DNA of 27,410 bases, taken from assembly GCA_035762175.1 (NCBI GenBank), contig DASTPP010000261.1, forward strand, positions 1 through 27,410, read 5' to 3'. Under the pieces are notes generated by a model. It saw nothing but the letters and a program-made list of their open reading frames with translations, was not told the DNA's origin and did not search any database. Below, piece by piece: positions 6,398-14,282 of the stretch. Both the position numbers and the translations under genes were made by a program. This DNA is from DASTPP01 sp035762175. Lineage in GTDB: Bacteria; Myxococcota_A; Polyangia; Polyangiales; Polyangiaceae. Position 1 is the stretch's first letter. Every line of letters begins with the position of its first letter.

Positions 6398-8396
6398 CCG
6401 CTCGCTCGCCGCCGCGCTCGCCCTCGCCGCCGCCCCCGCCTTCGCGGGCTGCTCGGCCAAGAAGCAGACCGAGTACGTCGCCGGCATCACGACGCAGGTG
6501 CAGGTGCCGCGCGACCTGCGCGCCATCCGCGTCTCGGTCTCGGTCGGGGGCTTCACGACCTTCTGCCGCAGCTACCGGGCGTACAACGGCGTCGTGCAGC
6601 TGCCGCGCAGCCTCGGCGCCTACGCGCTGAACGAGCCCGAGCTCTCGGGGCCCATCACCTACACGGTCATCGGCTACTCGACCGAGATTCCCGGCGACGA
6701 AGAGTTCGCGCTCGAGGGCTGCCAGGGCGCCCGGGTGGGCGACGCGGCCGACACGCGCATCATCCGCCGCAGCCGCCAGCCCTACGTCCCCGAGAAGATT
6801 CTCTTCTTGCCGATGCCGCTCAAGTACTCGTGCTTCGACAAGACCGACTGCGACGGCGAAGACCTGACCTGCAAGGCGGGCCGCTGCGTGCCGGCCGACA
6901 CGCCGCCCGAGACGCTGCCCGAGTACGACCCCGACCTGGTCGACGGCCGGGGCGGCGCCTGCTTCTCGGTCACCCAGTGCCTCGGCGCGGCCAAGCCCGC
7001 CGTGCTCGTCGACCCCGCGACGTGCACCTACGCGATCGCCAACACGCCGAGCGAGCCGCCCCGGCTCGAGGGCGCGCCCGACGTGCTGCCCGGCGAGCCC
7101 CAGGGCGAGGGCGTCAACGTGCTCATCGCCTACGACGGCGGCCTCAACCAAGAGGTCCTCGACAAAGACCCGGACGAGGGCTTCACCGTGCCCGACCCGG
7201 CCAAGCCGCAGCAGTTCCGGCTGGCGCCCGGGCTCTGCGACATGGTCAAGGGGGTTGACGAGACGACCGGCGCGGCGACGCCCCACCGCGTCACGGCGGT
7301 GCGGGCGAGCGAGGTCTGCCGGGCGAAGAGCAAGTTCCAGCCGATCTGCGCGGGCGACCAGCTCGCGCTGATGGGCGGCGCCGAGGTCGGCGGCTCGAGC
7401 TCGAGCCTGTCGCCGCCCGGCTGCGCCGCGCAAGAGCTGCAGCCGCCCGACGCCACGCTCGTGGTCGTCGTCGACAACACCAAGGGCCACGAGCCCTTCT
7501 TCGACGAGGCCGAGGCCCAGGCCGTCAAGCTCTCGCTCGACGACCCCGCCTTCGCCCGCACCAAGCTCGCGCTCGTCTACGCCCCGGGCGCGCCGCGGTG
7601 CGAGGCGGGCGCCCCCGAGATCGCGCTCGGGCCGAGCCGCGGGGTCAAGGGCCAGATCGCGCAGAGCTTCGCGCAGTACGCGCCCGGCACCCGCGCGCTC
7701 GAGCTCGCCGACGGGCCGCCCGCCTTCGAGGGGGCGCTCTTCCGGGCGTACGCGGCCGCGGCGTCGGCGCCCGACGACTTCCGGCGCGCCGTGCTCGTCT
7801 TCGGCAACCGCGACTTCGAGCCGCCCGCCGAGGCCGACCAGTGCCTCGCCTCGCCCGACTCGCCCGCGTCGCTCGCTGCGGACGCCAAGGCCGCCGAGGA
7901 CATCGACACCTACGTCCTGATGCTCGCCGAGACGCCGGGCGACGCCGCCGCCGCGGACGAGGCGCGCGCGCAGGCCGACGCGCTCGCGCTCGCCGGCGGC
8001 ACGACGAACGCGACCGACGCGCGCGCCGACGACGCCAAGGGTGACGCGGTCGAGCGCTTTCAAGACATCGTCCAGTCGCTCTCGACCTGCGTCTACGACG
8101 TCCGGGCCGAGGGCGCGCCGCCGGCCGACGGCGTGCTGAGCTACCTCGACCCGCTCTTCGGGCAGACGTCCGTCATCCCGCCCGGCGCCTGCGGCGGCGA
8201 CGGCGCCCCGGGGCAGGGCTGGGGCTACGGCCCCGACCCGCGGGCGGGCGTGAAGCGCATCTACCTCTGCCAAGACTCGTGCGCGCAGTACCGCGACGTC
8301 TTGCGCACCGCCTCGGGCTTCAACCTCACCTTCGGCCAGCCGGCGCCGGCGGTGCCGATCTTCGCCCACGCCTCGGGCTGCGGGCCGACGCTTTGA
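6381..8396 (+). CDS. Cys-rich lipoprotein with degenerate VWA-like region
   Basis: 671-aa predicted lipoprotein: signal peptide ending FAGC (Cys24). The middle holds several short Cys clusters, such as CFDKTDCDGEDLTCKAGRC (EGF-like or disulfide-rich spacing). From about residue 357 a VWA-like Rossmann segment begins (DATLVVVVDNT), followed by helices and a second strand FRRAVLVFGNRDFEP. The metal-site motif DxSxS is replaced by D365-N-T, so a canonical MIDAS is not visible. C-terminal Cys pairs (LCQDSC, ASGCGP) suggest an oxidised extracellular fold. I do not recognise a named family. Gene position directly after kinase and TPR-PEGA genes suggests a shared envelope function. The start is in the second copy of the duplicated junction and its upstream duplicate has lost the ATG. 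Confidence 0.8.
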   Translation: MPALARRSLAAALALAAAPAFAGCSAKKQTEYVAGITTQVQVPRDLRAIRVSVSVGGFTTFCRSYRAYNGVVQLPRSLGAYALNEPELSGPITYTVIGYSTEIPGDEEFALEGCQGARVGDAADTRIIRRSRQPYVPEKILFLPMPLKYSCFDKTDCDGEDLTCKAGRCVPADTPPETLPEYDPDLVDGRGGACFSVTQCLGAAKPAVLVDPATCTYAIANTPSEPPRLEGAPDVLPGEPQGEGVNVLIAYDGGLNQEVLDKDPDEGFTVPDPAKPQQFRLAPGLCDMVKGVDETTGAATPHRVTAVRASEVCRAKSKFQPICAGDQLALMGGAEVGGSSSSLSPPGCAAQELQPPDATLVVVVDNTKGHEPFFDEAEAQAVKLSLDDPAFARTKLALVYAPGAPRCEAGAPEIALGPSRGVKGQIAQSFAQYAPGTRALELADGPPAFEGALFRAYAAAASAPDDFRRAVLVFGNRDFEPPAEADQCLASPDSPASLAADAKAAEDIDTYVLMLAETPGDAAAADEARAQADALALAGGTTNATDARADDAKGDAVERFQDIVQSLSTCVYDVRAEGAPPADGVLSYLDPLFGQTSVIPPGACGGDGAPGQGWGYGPDPRAGVKRIYLCQDSCAQYRDVLRTASGFNLTFGQPAPAVPIFAHASGCGPTL

Positions 8397-8407
8397 GGGC
8401 GCGCGCC

Positions 8408-8433
8408 CCCTCGCCCCTGCCCCCGGGCGAGGG
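8408..8433. terminator. Hairpin between convergent genes
   Basis: CCCTCGCCC (8408-8416) pairs with GGGCGAGGG (8425-8433) around an 8-nt C-rich loop. It lies in the 54-bp gap between two convergent genes, so it may stop transcription from both sides. No U-tract follows on either strand. Confidence 0.45.
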
Positions 8434-8450
8434 CGGGCGGGGGGCCGGGC

Positions 8451-10253
8451 TCAGGGCCCGAACATGATGGCGACGAAGGGCCCGACGAAGAACTGCGTGC
8501 CCGAGGCGAGCTCGTAGGCGGGGGTCGTCAGGCCGCTCGGGCCGAGGCGGTGGTTGCCCTCGGGGGCGGTGGTGGGCGTCTGCTTGTCGTTGAGAAAGGT
8601 CGAGGGGCTCTCGACCAAGAGCGACACGCCGAGGCCGAGCGCGGTCGGGCCGCCGAGGCGGTACATGAGCATCGGGTCGAGCGAGACGACGGGCGCCCAG
8701 TAGCCGACGTCGGCGGGGGTGGCGAAGACGTCGCGCAGGGAGGGGTCGTCTTTCGCCCGGGTGTCGCGCTCGAGCGCCAGCAGCCGCCGCGAGACGCCGA
8801 CGCCGCCGGCGACGGTAAACCGGAGCTTCTCGCCCTGCGCGGTGAAGCGCACGCGGGCGGCGGCGAGCCCGCCGAAGCGGCGGACGGTGAAGTCTTCGAC
8901 GCGGGGCGGGTCGGGGCCGATGCCGGGGTCGGTGCTCGAGGGGCCCCAGTCGCGTTGGGGGCGGGTGACGTCGTAGCCGCCGGCGAGGAAGAGCTCGACC
9001 CCGACCGGGTCCCAGTGGTAGCCGACGAAGCCCGAGGCGGCGACGCCGAGCGGCGAGCCCGCCTCGCAGCCGACGAGCTCGGGCGGGGCGTCGTCGCAGC
9101 CCTTCTCGATCGAGTTGCCGGTGCCGCCGGGCAAGAGCGAGAGCCCGACGCCGAGGCCGCCGTAGACGCCCTCGAGCGGGCGATCGGCCTGCGCGATCGG
9201 GCCCGTCTCGACCTTCGAGGCGATCGTGAGCGTGACGGCGCGGCTGAAGGGCTCTTTGTCTTTGACGAGGATCTCTTCTTCGAAGGGGTCGTAGCCCTCG
9301 CGCACGATGCGTATTTTGTGCGCCCCGGCCGGGACGTCGGCCGAGAACGAGCCTTCGCCGACGACCTTGCCGTCGAGGTAGATGAGGCCCTTGCCGTCGC
9401 TCGTCGCGATCTTCACGGGCGCGACGGCGCTCGAGGCGGCGAGCTCGATCTCGTAGCTCTTGCCCCGCTCGACCTGAACCTGCTCGGGGGCCGCGGCGAG
9501 CGTGGCGCTGCGCCCGGTGACTTCGTGCAGCCCCGGCTCGACCTCGCCGGCCCAGGGCGCCTCGCCGACGTCGACGCCGTCGACGAGCACGCGCAGGGGC
9601 TGTCCCGCCTTCTCTTTGACGAGCAGGCGCCCCTTCGGCGACTGCGCCTCGAGCTTGACGTCGACCGAGTGCGCCCCGCCGACGACGACGCTGACCGCCC
9701 GGTCGAAGGGCAGAAACCCCTCTTTCTCGACGCGCACCTGGCGCGCGCCGGGCGAAAGCCGGATGGGCCCGGCCGGCGGCGAGGTGCCGACGGGCTTGCC
9801 GTCGATCGCGATCGAGGCGCCGGGCTCGCTGACCGTGAGGGTGAGGGCGCCGGTCTTCTTCTCGAGCTCTTTGAGGCGGGCCCGGGCGCGCGCCTTCTTG
9901 TCGGCGGGGGCCTTGTCGCCATATGTCTCGAGCCACGCGGAGTACGCCGCGTGCGCCTCGCCTTCGCGCTTGAGCTGGTAGAGGGCGTTGGCGGCGCCCG
10001 CGAGCGCGGCCTCGCCCGGCTCGGCCCGGTTCGCGGCCTCGTAGGCGGCGAGCGCCTTCGGCCAGTCTTTGGCCTTCGCCGCCTTGTCGCCCTCGGCGAC
10101 GAGCGCCTTCGCATCGGCGGGCTTCGCGCCTTCGGGCTTGGCGTCGGGCTTCGCGCCGGCCGGCTGCGCCAGGGCGTCGCGCGGGGCGGCGAGGGGGCGG
10201 AGGGCGAGCGCTACGGCGACGGCGACGAGGACACGGCGCGGATCGGGGCCCAC
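8451..10253 (-). CDS. TPR-PEGA protein with C-terminal barrel-like domain
   Basis: 600 aa from GTG 10253. A signal peptide (about 1-29, ends DALAQ) is followed by a Lys/Ala/Pro linker, a TPR-like region (about 47-110), and PEGA-type repeats with IAIDGKPVGTSP (148-159), RVLVDGVDVGEAP (221-233) and IYLDGKVVGEGS (291-302). From about residue 360 the sequence changes to alternating Gly/aromatic strands (GVYGGLGVGLSLLPGG, FVGYHWDPVGVELFLAGG, ending in FFVGPFVAIMFGP), which looks like an outer-membrane beta-barrel. The architecture suggests a periplasmic module tethered to an outer-membrane barrel. Its PEGA repeats resemble those of the gene at 5077, so the two may be partners or paralogues. A TAGGCT hexamer (10266-10271) lies 12 nt before the start, implying a very short leader. 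Confidence 0.85.
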   Translation of the reverse strand: MGPDPRRVLVAVAVALALRPLAAPRDALAQPAGAKPDAKPEGAKPADAKALVAEGDKAAKAKDWPKALAAYEAANRAEPGEAALAGAANALYQLKREGEAHAAYSAWLETYGDKAPADKKARARARLKELEKKTGALTLTVSEPGASIAIDGKPVGTSPPAGPIRLSPGARQVRVEKEGFLPFDRAVSVVVGGAHSVDVKLEAQSPKGRLLVKEKAGQPLRVLVDGVDVGEAPWAGEVEPGLHEVTGRSATLAAAPEQVQVERGKSYEIELAASSAVAPVKIATSDGKGLIYLDGKVVGEGSFSADVPAGAHKIRIVREGYDPFEEEILVKDKEPFSRAVTLTIASKVETGPIAQADRPLEGVYGGLGVGLSLLPGGTGNSIEKGCDDAPPELVGCEAGSPLGVAASGFVGYHWDPVGVELFLAGGYDVTRPQRDWGPSSTDPGIGPDPPRVEDFTVRRFGGLAAARVRFTAQGEKLRFTVAGGVGVSRRLLALERDTRAKDDPSLRDVFATPADVGYWAPVVSLDPMLMYRLGGPTALGLGVSLLVESPSTFLNDKQTPTTAPEGNHRLGPSGLTTPAYELASGTQFFVGPFVAIMFGP

Positions 10254-10389
10254 GCGCGCGAGCTTAGCCTACCCGCCCTCATTGACGGGACCAGGAACGG
10301 GCGGCGCCCCCGAACCTCGGCGTTGATGGGCTGCGGAACGCCCCAACGCCCACCGGGCGCACTCGGGCCGGCCCAACCATGCCCTTTCA

Positions 10390-10427
10390 TGTCACAAAAG
10401 GAGCGGTCGACCGCCCAATTTGTGACA
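10390..10427. promoter_or_regulatory. Composite 38-bp dyad (operator candidate)
   Basis: Outer arms TGTCACAAA (10390-10398) and TTTGTGACA (10419-10427) share exactly one centre with an inner 12-bp palindrome GCGGTCGACCGC (10403-10414). The 10-mer GAGCGGTCGA at 10401 recurs at 10570 within GAGCG-GTCGAA-CGCTC. The dyad lies about 140 bp upstream of the minus-strand PEGA gene. Confidence 0.45.
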
Positions 10428-10700
10428 CAAAACGTCACCGAAAGGCATCAATACTAGGCATAACCTGCCGCAAACGCTACAATCCGGCGACTCTACGCGC
10501 CGATCGTGGCATTAATGGCTAAAATCGAAGGCTTCCGACCGTTAAACATGCCTAATACCGCTACGATCTGAGCGGTCGAACGCTCGGTTCATGGCATATA
10601 CGCCCGTCTTCGGCCCCTCACGGCGCCTGGATCGTGACATTTGCCGTCGCCCCTCCGGGCCCGTAGCCTCGCGCGGGGCGCGCACGGGGCTTCGCCCGGC

Positions 10701-11016
10701 GGCCCCGGACTTCGAGAGGGTGTTTCGAAACGAGGCCGGCGGGCCGCCCCCGAGTGAACTCGGGGGCAGCGAACGCCCGCTCGTGCCGCGCGGCCTCGGG
10801 CCGATTCGGCGAGCAAAGCCCGCCCCCTCGCCGGGGGCCGGGCTCCCGCGAGCTTCGGCTGCCGGGCGAGCGCGCGCGAGCGGCGCGCGGCGCGAGAGCC
10901 CTGCCTCCGGCAGGGCTTGGACGGCCGTTTCCGCGGGCGTTCGCTGCCCCCGAGTTCACTCGGGGGCGGCCCGCCGGCCTCGGTTGGACCCCCCCTCGTC
11001 GAGTCCGGGGCGGCCT
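10701..11016. repeat. Large inverted repeat, copies of a hairpin repeat family
   Basis: Perfect 49-bp arms at 10731-10779 and 10934-10982 flank about 154 bp. Each arm contains its own hairpin GCCCCCGAGT-GA-ACTCGGGGGC (left copy 10746-10767). Outside the arms lies a 32-bp core (10701-10732, starting GGCCCCGGACTTCG) with a more diverged inverted partner near 10985-11016. A third copy of the core lies at 21333. Confidence 0.8.
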
Positions 11017-11083
11017 CGGGCGCGCCAGGTCACCCGCCGCCTGGATCAGAGGTTCGCCGGGCGGCCCGCGTGGGCGGTCGGTT

Positions 11084-12691
11084 TCAGAGGTAGTACGTCC
11101 AGGGGGCGGCGTGCGCCTCGGGCTTCGGGGCGCCGGAGGCGGCGGCGCCGAGGGCGTAGTCGCCGCGGCGCAGGGCCGAGAGCACGGCGGGCACGTAGTC
11201 GAGCAGCTCGGAGGCGAGCAGGCCGCGGTCGGCGTCGCCGTGGCTGCTGCGCCAGGCGTCGGCGGCGGCGCCGTGGAGGAAGACGCCGGCGGCGGCGGCG
11301 CGCTCGGGCGTCAGCGAGCAGGCGAGGGCGCCGATGAGGCCGGCGAGCACGTCGCCCGAGCCGGCGGTGGCGAGCGCGGGGTTGCCCGAGACGTTGACGA
11401 GCAGCTCGTCGGCCGAGGCGACGAGGGAGCGCGCGCCCTTGAGCACGACGACGGCGCGGGTGCGCTGGGCGGCCTCGCGCGCGGCGCCGAAGCGGTCGCG
11501 CTCGACGTCGTCGGCGCCGCGGCCGAGCAGGCGCCCGAGCTCGCCCGAGTGGGGCGTGAGCACGAGGCGGCCGCGGGCGCGGGCGAGCGAGTCGGCGCGG
11601 CCGGCGAAGAGGGTGAGGGCGTCGGCGTCGAGCACCTTGACGCCGTCCCAGCCGAAGACGACGTGGTCGACCGCGACGCGCGCGGCCTCGTCGAGCCCGA
11701 AGCCGGGGCCGACGACGGCGACGCGCTGGCGGCCGAGGGCCTGGTCGAGCGAGCCGGCGATGCGCCCGCGGTCGAGGGCGAAGGTCATGCACTCGCGCAC
11801 GCGCTGCTCGAGCGCGGGGGCGCTCTCGGGCCAGGTGACGAGCGTCGCGAGGCCGGCGCCCCCCCGCATCGCCGCCTCGCTCGCGAGCAGCGCCGCCCCG
11901 GTCTTGCCGGGCGAGCCGGCGACGACGGCGACCCCGCCGGCCTTGTGCTTGTGCAGGTCGGCCTCGCGCGGCCCGAGCCAGCCCCGGAGCGCGGGCGGGT
12001 CGATGACGCGGGCGACGTGCCCGGTGTGCTGGACGATGGTGTCGGGCACCCCGAGGCCGACGACGTGCACGCGCCCCGCCTGGCGGGCGCCCTCGGGGGT
12101 CAAGAGGCCCGTCTTCAGGTGGCCGAAGGTGATGGTGTCGTCGGCCGCGACGGCCGCGCCGAGCTCGGCGCCGCTGTCGGCGTCGACGCCCGAGGGCACG
12201 TCGAGCGCGATGCGGTGGCAGCCCGCCGCGTTGATGAGCGCGATCGCCTCGGAGAAGGGCGGGCGCACCGCGCGCGCGAGCCCCGTGCCGAAGAGCGCGT
12301 CGACGACGGCGTCGGCGCCCTCGAGCAGCGCGGCGAAGCGCGCGAGGTCGGGCTCGTCGCCGAGCTCGACGTAGCTGCCGCCGAGGTCGATGTACGCGTC
12401 GTGGTTGATGCGCGCGTCGCCCGTCACGCGCTCGGAGGCGCCGAGCAGGGCGACGTGCACGCGCGCCCCGCGGGCGAGCAGGTGCCGCGCCGCGACGAAG
12501 CCGTCGCCGCCGTTGTTGCCCGCGCCGCAGGCGACGACGACCCGGGCCGAGGGGCGGGGCAGGAGGCGCGCGATGATCTCGGCGGCGCCGCGGCCGGCGT
12601 TCTCCATCAGGATGAGCCCGGGCACGTGGCAGGTCTCGATCGCGTAGCGGTCGTAGGCGCGCATCTGCGCGCGCGAGAGCACGGGCCTCAC
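11084..12691 (-). CDS. nnr: Bifunctional NAD(P)H-hydrate epimerase / dehydratase
   Basis: 535-aa YjeF_N-CARKD fusion that repairs hydrated NADH and NADPH. The N-terminal epimerase interconverts R- and S-NAD(P)HX; the C-terminal domain dehydrates S-NAD(P)HX using ADP or ATP. Visible motifs: MENAGRG (29-35), GNNGGDGFVAARH (58-70), ALDVPSGVDADSG (162-174) in the epimerase; KHKAGGVAVVAGSPGKTGA (248-266), VVGPGFG, TPHSGE (379-384) and AGSGDVLAG (443-451) in the dehydratase. Full length for the family, with all hallmark motifs. The GTG start (12691) overlaps the stop of a tiny ORF as GTGA. It is last in a minus-strand run with nadD, which fits a role in NAD metabolism. The cytoplasm is the expected site. 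Confidence 0.95.
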   Translation of the reverse strand: MRPVLSRAQMRAYDRYAIETCHVPGLILMENAGRGAAEIIARLLPRPSARVVVACGAGNNGGDGFVAARHLLARGARVHVALLGASERVTGDARINHDAYIDLGGSYVELGDEPDLARFAALLEGADAVVDALFGTGLARAVRPPFSEAIALINAAGCHRIALDVPSGVDADSGAELGAAVAADDTITFGHLKTGLLTPEGARQAGRVHVVGLGVPDTIVQHTGHVARVIDPPALRGWLGPREADLHKHKAGGVAVVAGSPGKTGAALLASEAAMRGGAGLATLVTWPESAPALEQRVRECMTFALDRGRIAGSLDQALGRQRVAVVGPGFGLDEAARVAVDHVVFGWDGVKVLDADALTLFAGRADSLARARGRLVLTPHSGELGRLLGRGADDVERDRFGAAREAAQRTRAVVVLKGARSLVASADELLVNVSGNPALATAGSGDVLAGLIGALACSLTPERAAAAGVFLHGAAADAWRSSHGDADRGLLASELLDYVPAVLSALRRGDYALGAAASGAPKPEAHAAPWTYYL

Positions 12692-12753
12692 GGCGCGCCC
12701 GCCTCGCGCTCGGGCGCCGCGCGGTCGACGTTCAGGGGCAGTCGGGTGGGCAT
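12688..12753 (-). CDS. Possible 21-residue leader ORF before nnr
   Basis: ATG 12753 to TGA 12688 encodes 21 residues (begins MPTRLPLNVDR, ends EAGAP). A GGAGAG purine stretch lies upstream in the gap after the DUF2520 gene. The TGA overlaps the nnr GTG as GTGA, the same arrangement used between nadD and the DUF2520 gene. It could be a real small protein or a translational coupler. It has no recognisable domain and may be chance. Confidence 0.35.
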   Translation of the reverse strand: MPTRLPLNVDRAAPEREAGAP

Positions 12754-12792
12754 GGTCGGTTCACTCTCCGGGCGCGGGCGCGCGCCCCGTCG

Positions 12793-13626
12793 TCAGGGCC
12801 CGAGCCGGGCCTCGAGCGCGTCGAAGGCCGCGGCGTCGGCGTCGCCGAGCGCCCGCGCGAGCGGCAGCTGCGCCCGCGCCATCGCCCGGTAGAGCGGCGC
12901 GAGGTGCGGGGCGAGGCGCCCGAGCGTCTCGAGGTGCCGCCCCACGGCCCCCGCGTCGCCCCGCCGCACCGGCCCCGTCAGCGCCCCGGGCAGCCCGAGC
13001 GCCTCGACGTTGTCGGCGACGCTGCGCAAGAGCGGCCCGAGCAGGAGCGGCGCGACGGCCGGATCGACCCCGGCGCGCCCGAGCAGGTCGGCGCCCGCCG
13101 CGGCGAGGGCCGCGGCGCCGTTGGCCACGAGCCCCGCGGCCGCGTGGTAGGCGACCTCGTCGAGGCCGGGCAGGCGCCGGGGGCGCATGCCGAGCGCCCG
13201 CGCGAGGCGCGAGGCCCGCCGCACCGCCTCGGCGTCGCCCGCGACCCGCACGTGCCCGCCCTCGAGGCGCGGGGGCCGCCGGGGCTCGGCGAACGACATC
13301 ATCGGGTGCATCTGCCCGACGCCCGCCGAGCGCCCCCGCAGCGGCGCGAGCGCCTCGGCCGTCAGCGCCCCGGCGACGTGCACCACCGCCGCCCCCGCGT
13401 CGAGCCAGCCCGCCTCGGCGATGCGCCGCGCCGCCGGGCCCACCTCGCCCTCGCGCGTCGCGATGACGAGCAGCCAGACCCCGCGCCACGGCCGCGCCGG
13501 CAGCCCCCCGCGCGAGGGGTCGAGCCTCGCCCGCACCCCCGCCTCGCCGAGCCGCGCCTTCAACCCCCGGCCCGCCTTGCCCGCGCCGAAGATGGCCACG
13601 GGCCCGAGCCCGCGCCGCCCGCTCAC
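12793..13626 (-). CDS. Rossmann-like / DUF2520 domain protein
   Basis: 277-aa protein with an N-terminal dinucleotide-binding Rossmann fold (VAIFGAGKAGRGLKARL, residues about 9-25; then LLVIATREGEV) and a C-terminal helical DUF2520 domain (HPMMSFAEP, YHAAAGLVANGAAALAA, GPVRRGDAGAVGRHLETL). This family resembles ketopantoate reductase and F420-dependent NADP oxidoreductases, but its substrate is unknown. The GTG start at 13626 overlaps the nadD stop as GTGA, so translation is probably coupled. A longer upstream frame would only read through nadD out of frame. Neighbours nadD and nnr suggest a link to NAD(P) handling; this is inferred from position only. Confidence 0.88.
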   Translation of the reverse strand: MSGRRGLGPVAIFGAGKAGRGLKARLGEAGVRARLDPSRGGLPARPWRGVWLLVIATREGEVGPAARRIAEAGWLDAGAAVVHVAGALTAEALAPLRGRSAGVGQMHPMMSFAEPRRPPRLEGGHVRVAGDAEAVRRASRLARALGMRPRRLPGLDEVAYHAAAGLVANGAAALAAAGADLLGRAGVDPAVAPLLLGPLLRSVADNVEALGLPGALTGPVRRGDAGAVGRHLETLGRLAPHLAPLYRAMARAQLPLARALGDADAAAFDALEARLGP

Positions 13627-14195
13627 GGCTCGCCCCCGCCCTGATAAAGGCCCCGCTCGCGCACGTACGCGAGCACCGCGCCGGGCACCAGCCGCTCGAG
13701 CCCTGCCGTCTCGCCCGCCCGCAGCCTCGCCCTCACCTCGCTGCTCGACACGTCGGGCAGGTGCGGCGGGCCGACCCCGGGCACGTCGTAGCCGAGCCGC
13801 CCCATCACCAGCGGCGGCGCCAGCTCGCTCACCCGGTCGTAGCGGTGCCACTTCGGCGCGTCGCCGATCACGTCGGCGCCGATGAGCAGCCGCATCGACC
13901 AGCCCGGGTGGAGCCCGCCGAGGTGCTCGAGCGTGCGCAGCGTGCGGCTCTCGCCGCCGAGCTCGGCCTCGACCCGCGAGATCTCGACCCCCGGCAGCCA
14001 GCCCATCGCCAGGGCGCACATCGCGAAGCGGTCTTCGAAGGGCGCGAGCTCTTTGGCGAAGGGGTGCACGAAGCAGGGCACGACGAGCACCCGCGCGACC
14101 GCGCCCGTCGCGAGGGCCCAGGCGCACGCGAGCACGTGCCCGACGTGGGGGGGGTTGAAGCTGCCGCCGTAGACGGCCACTCGCTCGCGCGTCAT
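13623..14195 (-). CDS. nadD: Nicotinate-nucleotide adenylyltransferase
   Basis: 190-aa nucleotidyltransferase of the NadD type, converting nicotinate mononucleotide and ATP to deamido-NAD. It shows the family signature GGSFNPPHVGH (residues about 9-19), HPFAKELAPFEDR, RLLIGADV, the SSSEVR motif (ISSTxIR-like) and a C-terminal VLAYVRERGLYQ. ATG 14195 is preferred over the ATG 11 codons upstream because GGTGAGGGCACG gives a good ribosome site just before it and GGSFNPPH then sits at the normal distance from the N-terminus. It lies 87 bp after the PrsW gene and overlaps the next gene by 4 nt. Confidence 0.92.
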   Translation of the reverse strand: MTRERVAVYGGSFNPPHVGHVLACAWALATGAVARVLVVPCFVHPFAKELAPFEDRFAMCALAMGWLPGVEISRVEAELGGESRTLRTLEHLGGLHPGWSMRLLIGADVIGDAPKWHRYDRVSELAPPLVMGRLGYDVPGVGPPHLPDVSSSEVRARLRAGETAGLERLVPGAVLAYVRERGLYQGGGEP

Positions 14196-14282
14196 CGTGC
14201 CCTCACCCGACGCAGGCGCTTCTAGCATAGCCCCGCCCGCCCGGGCGAGCCCGCTCGAGGCCCCCCGGCCCGGGCGCCGCCC

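Larger units (their letters stand above)
10254..11083. other. Gene-free interval with dyads and inverted repeats
   Basis: About 830 bp without a supported gene. The left third (about 10385-10600) is distinctly AT-richer and holds the composite dyad at 10390-10427, a second GAGCGGTCGA site at 10570, and a TAGGCAT/ATGCCTA pair (10455-10461, 10548-10554). The right part (10690-11020) is a large imperfect inverted repeat. ORFs here are Arg/Gly/Pro-rich shadows. A small RNA in the AT-rich part is possible, but I see no recognisable family. Confidence 0.6.

Noticed and set aside
6072..8369. 765-codon minus-strand frame opposite the lipoprotein and PEGA genes
   Set aside because: Antisense shadow with Arg/Gly/Val/Asp bias and no domain; it spans two well-supported genes.
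8550..10457. 635-codon plus-strand frame opposite the second PEGA gene
   Set aside because: Shadow frame; the minus strand has signal peptide, PEGA repeats and barrel-like strands.
10754..12892. 712-codon plus-strand frame opposite nnr
   Set aside because: Shadow of nnr, which carries all family motifs on the minus strand.
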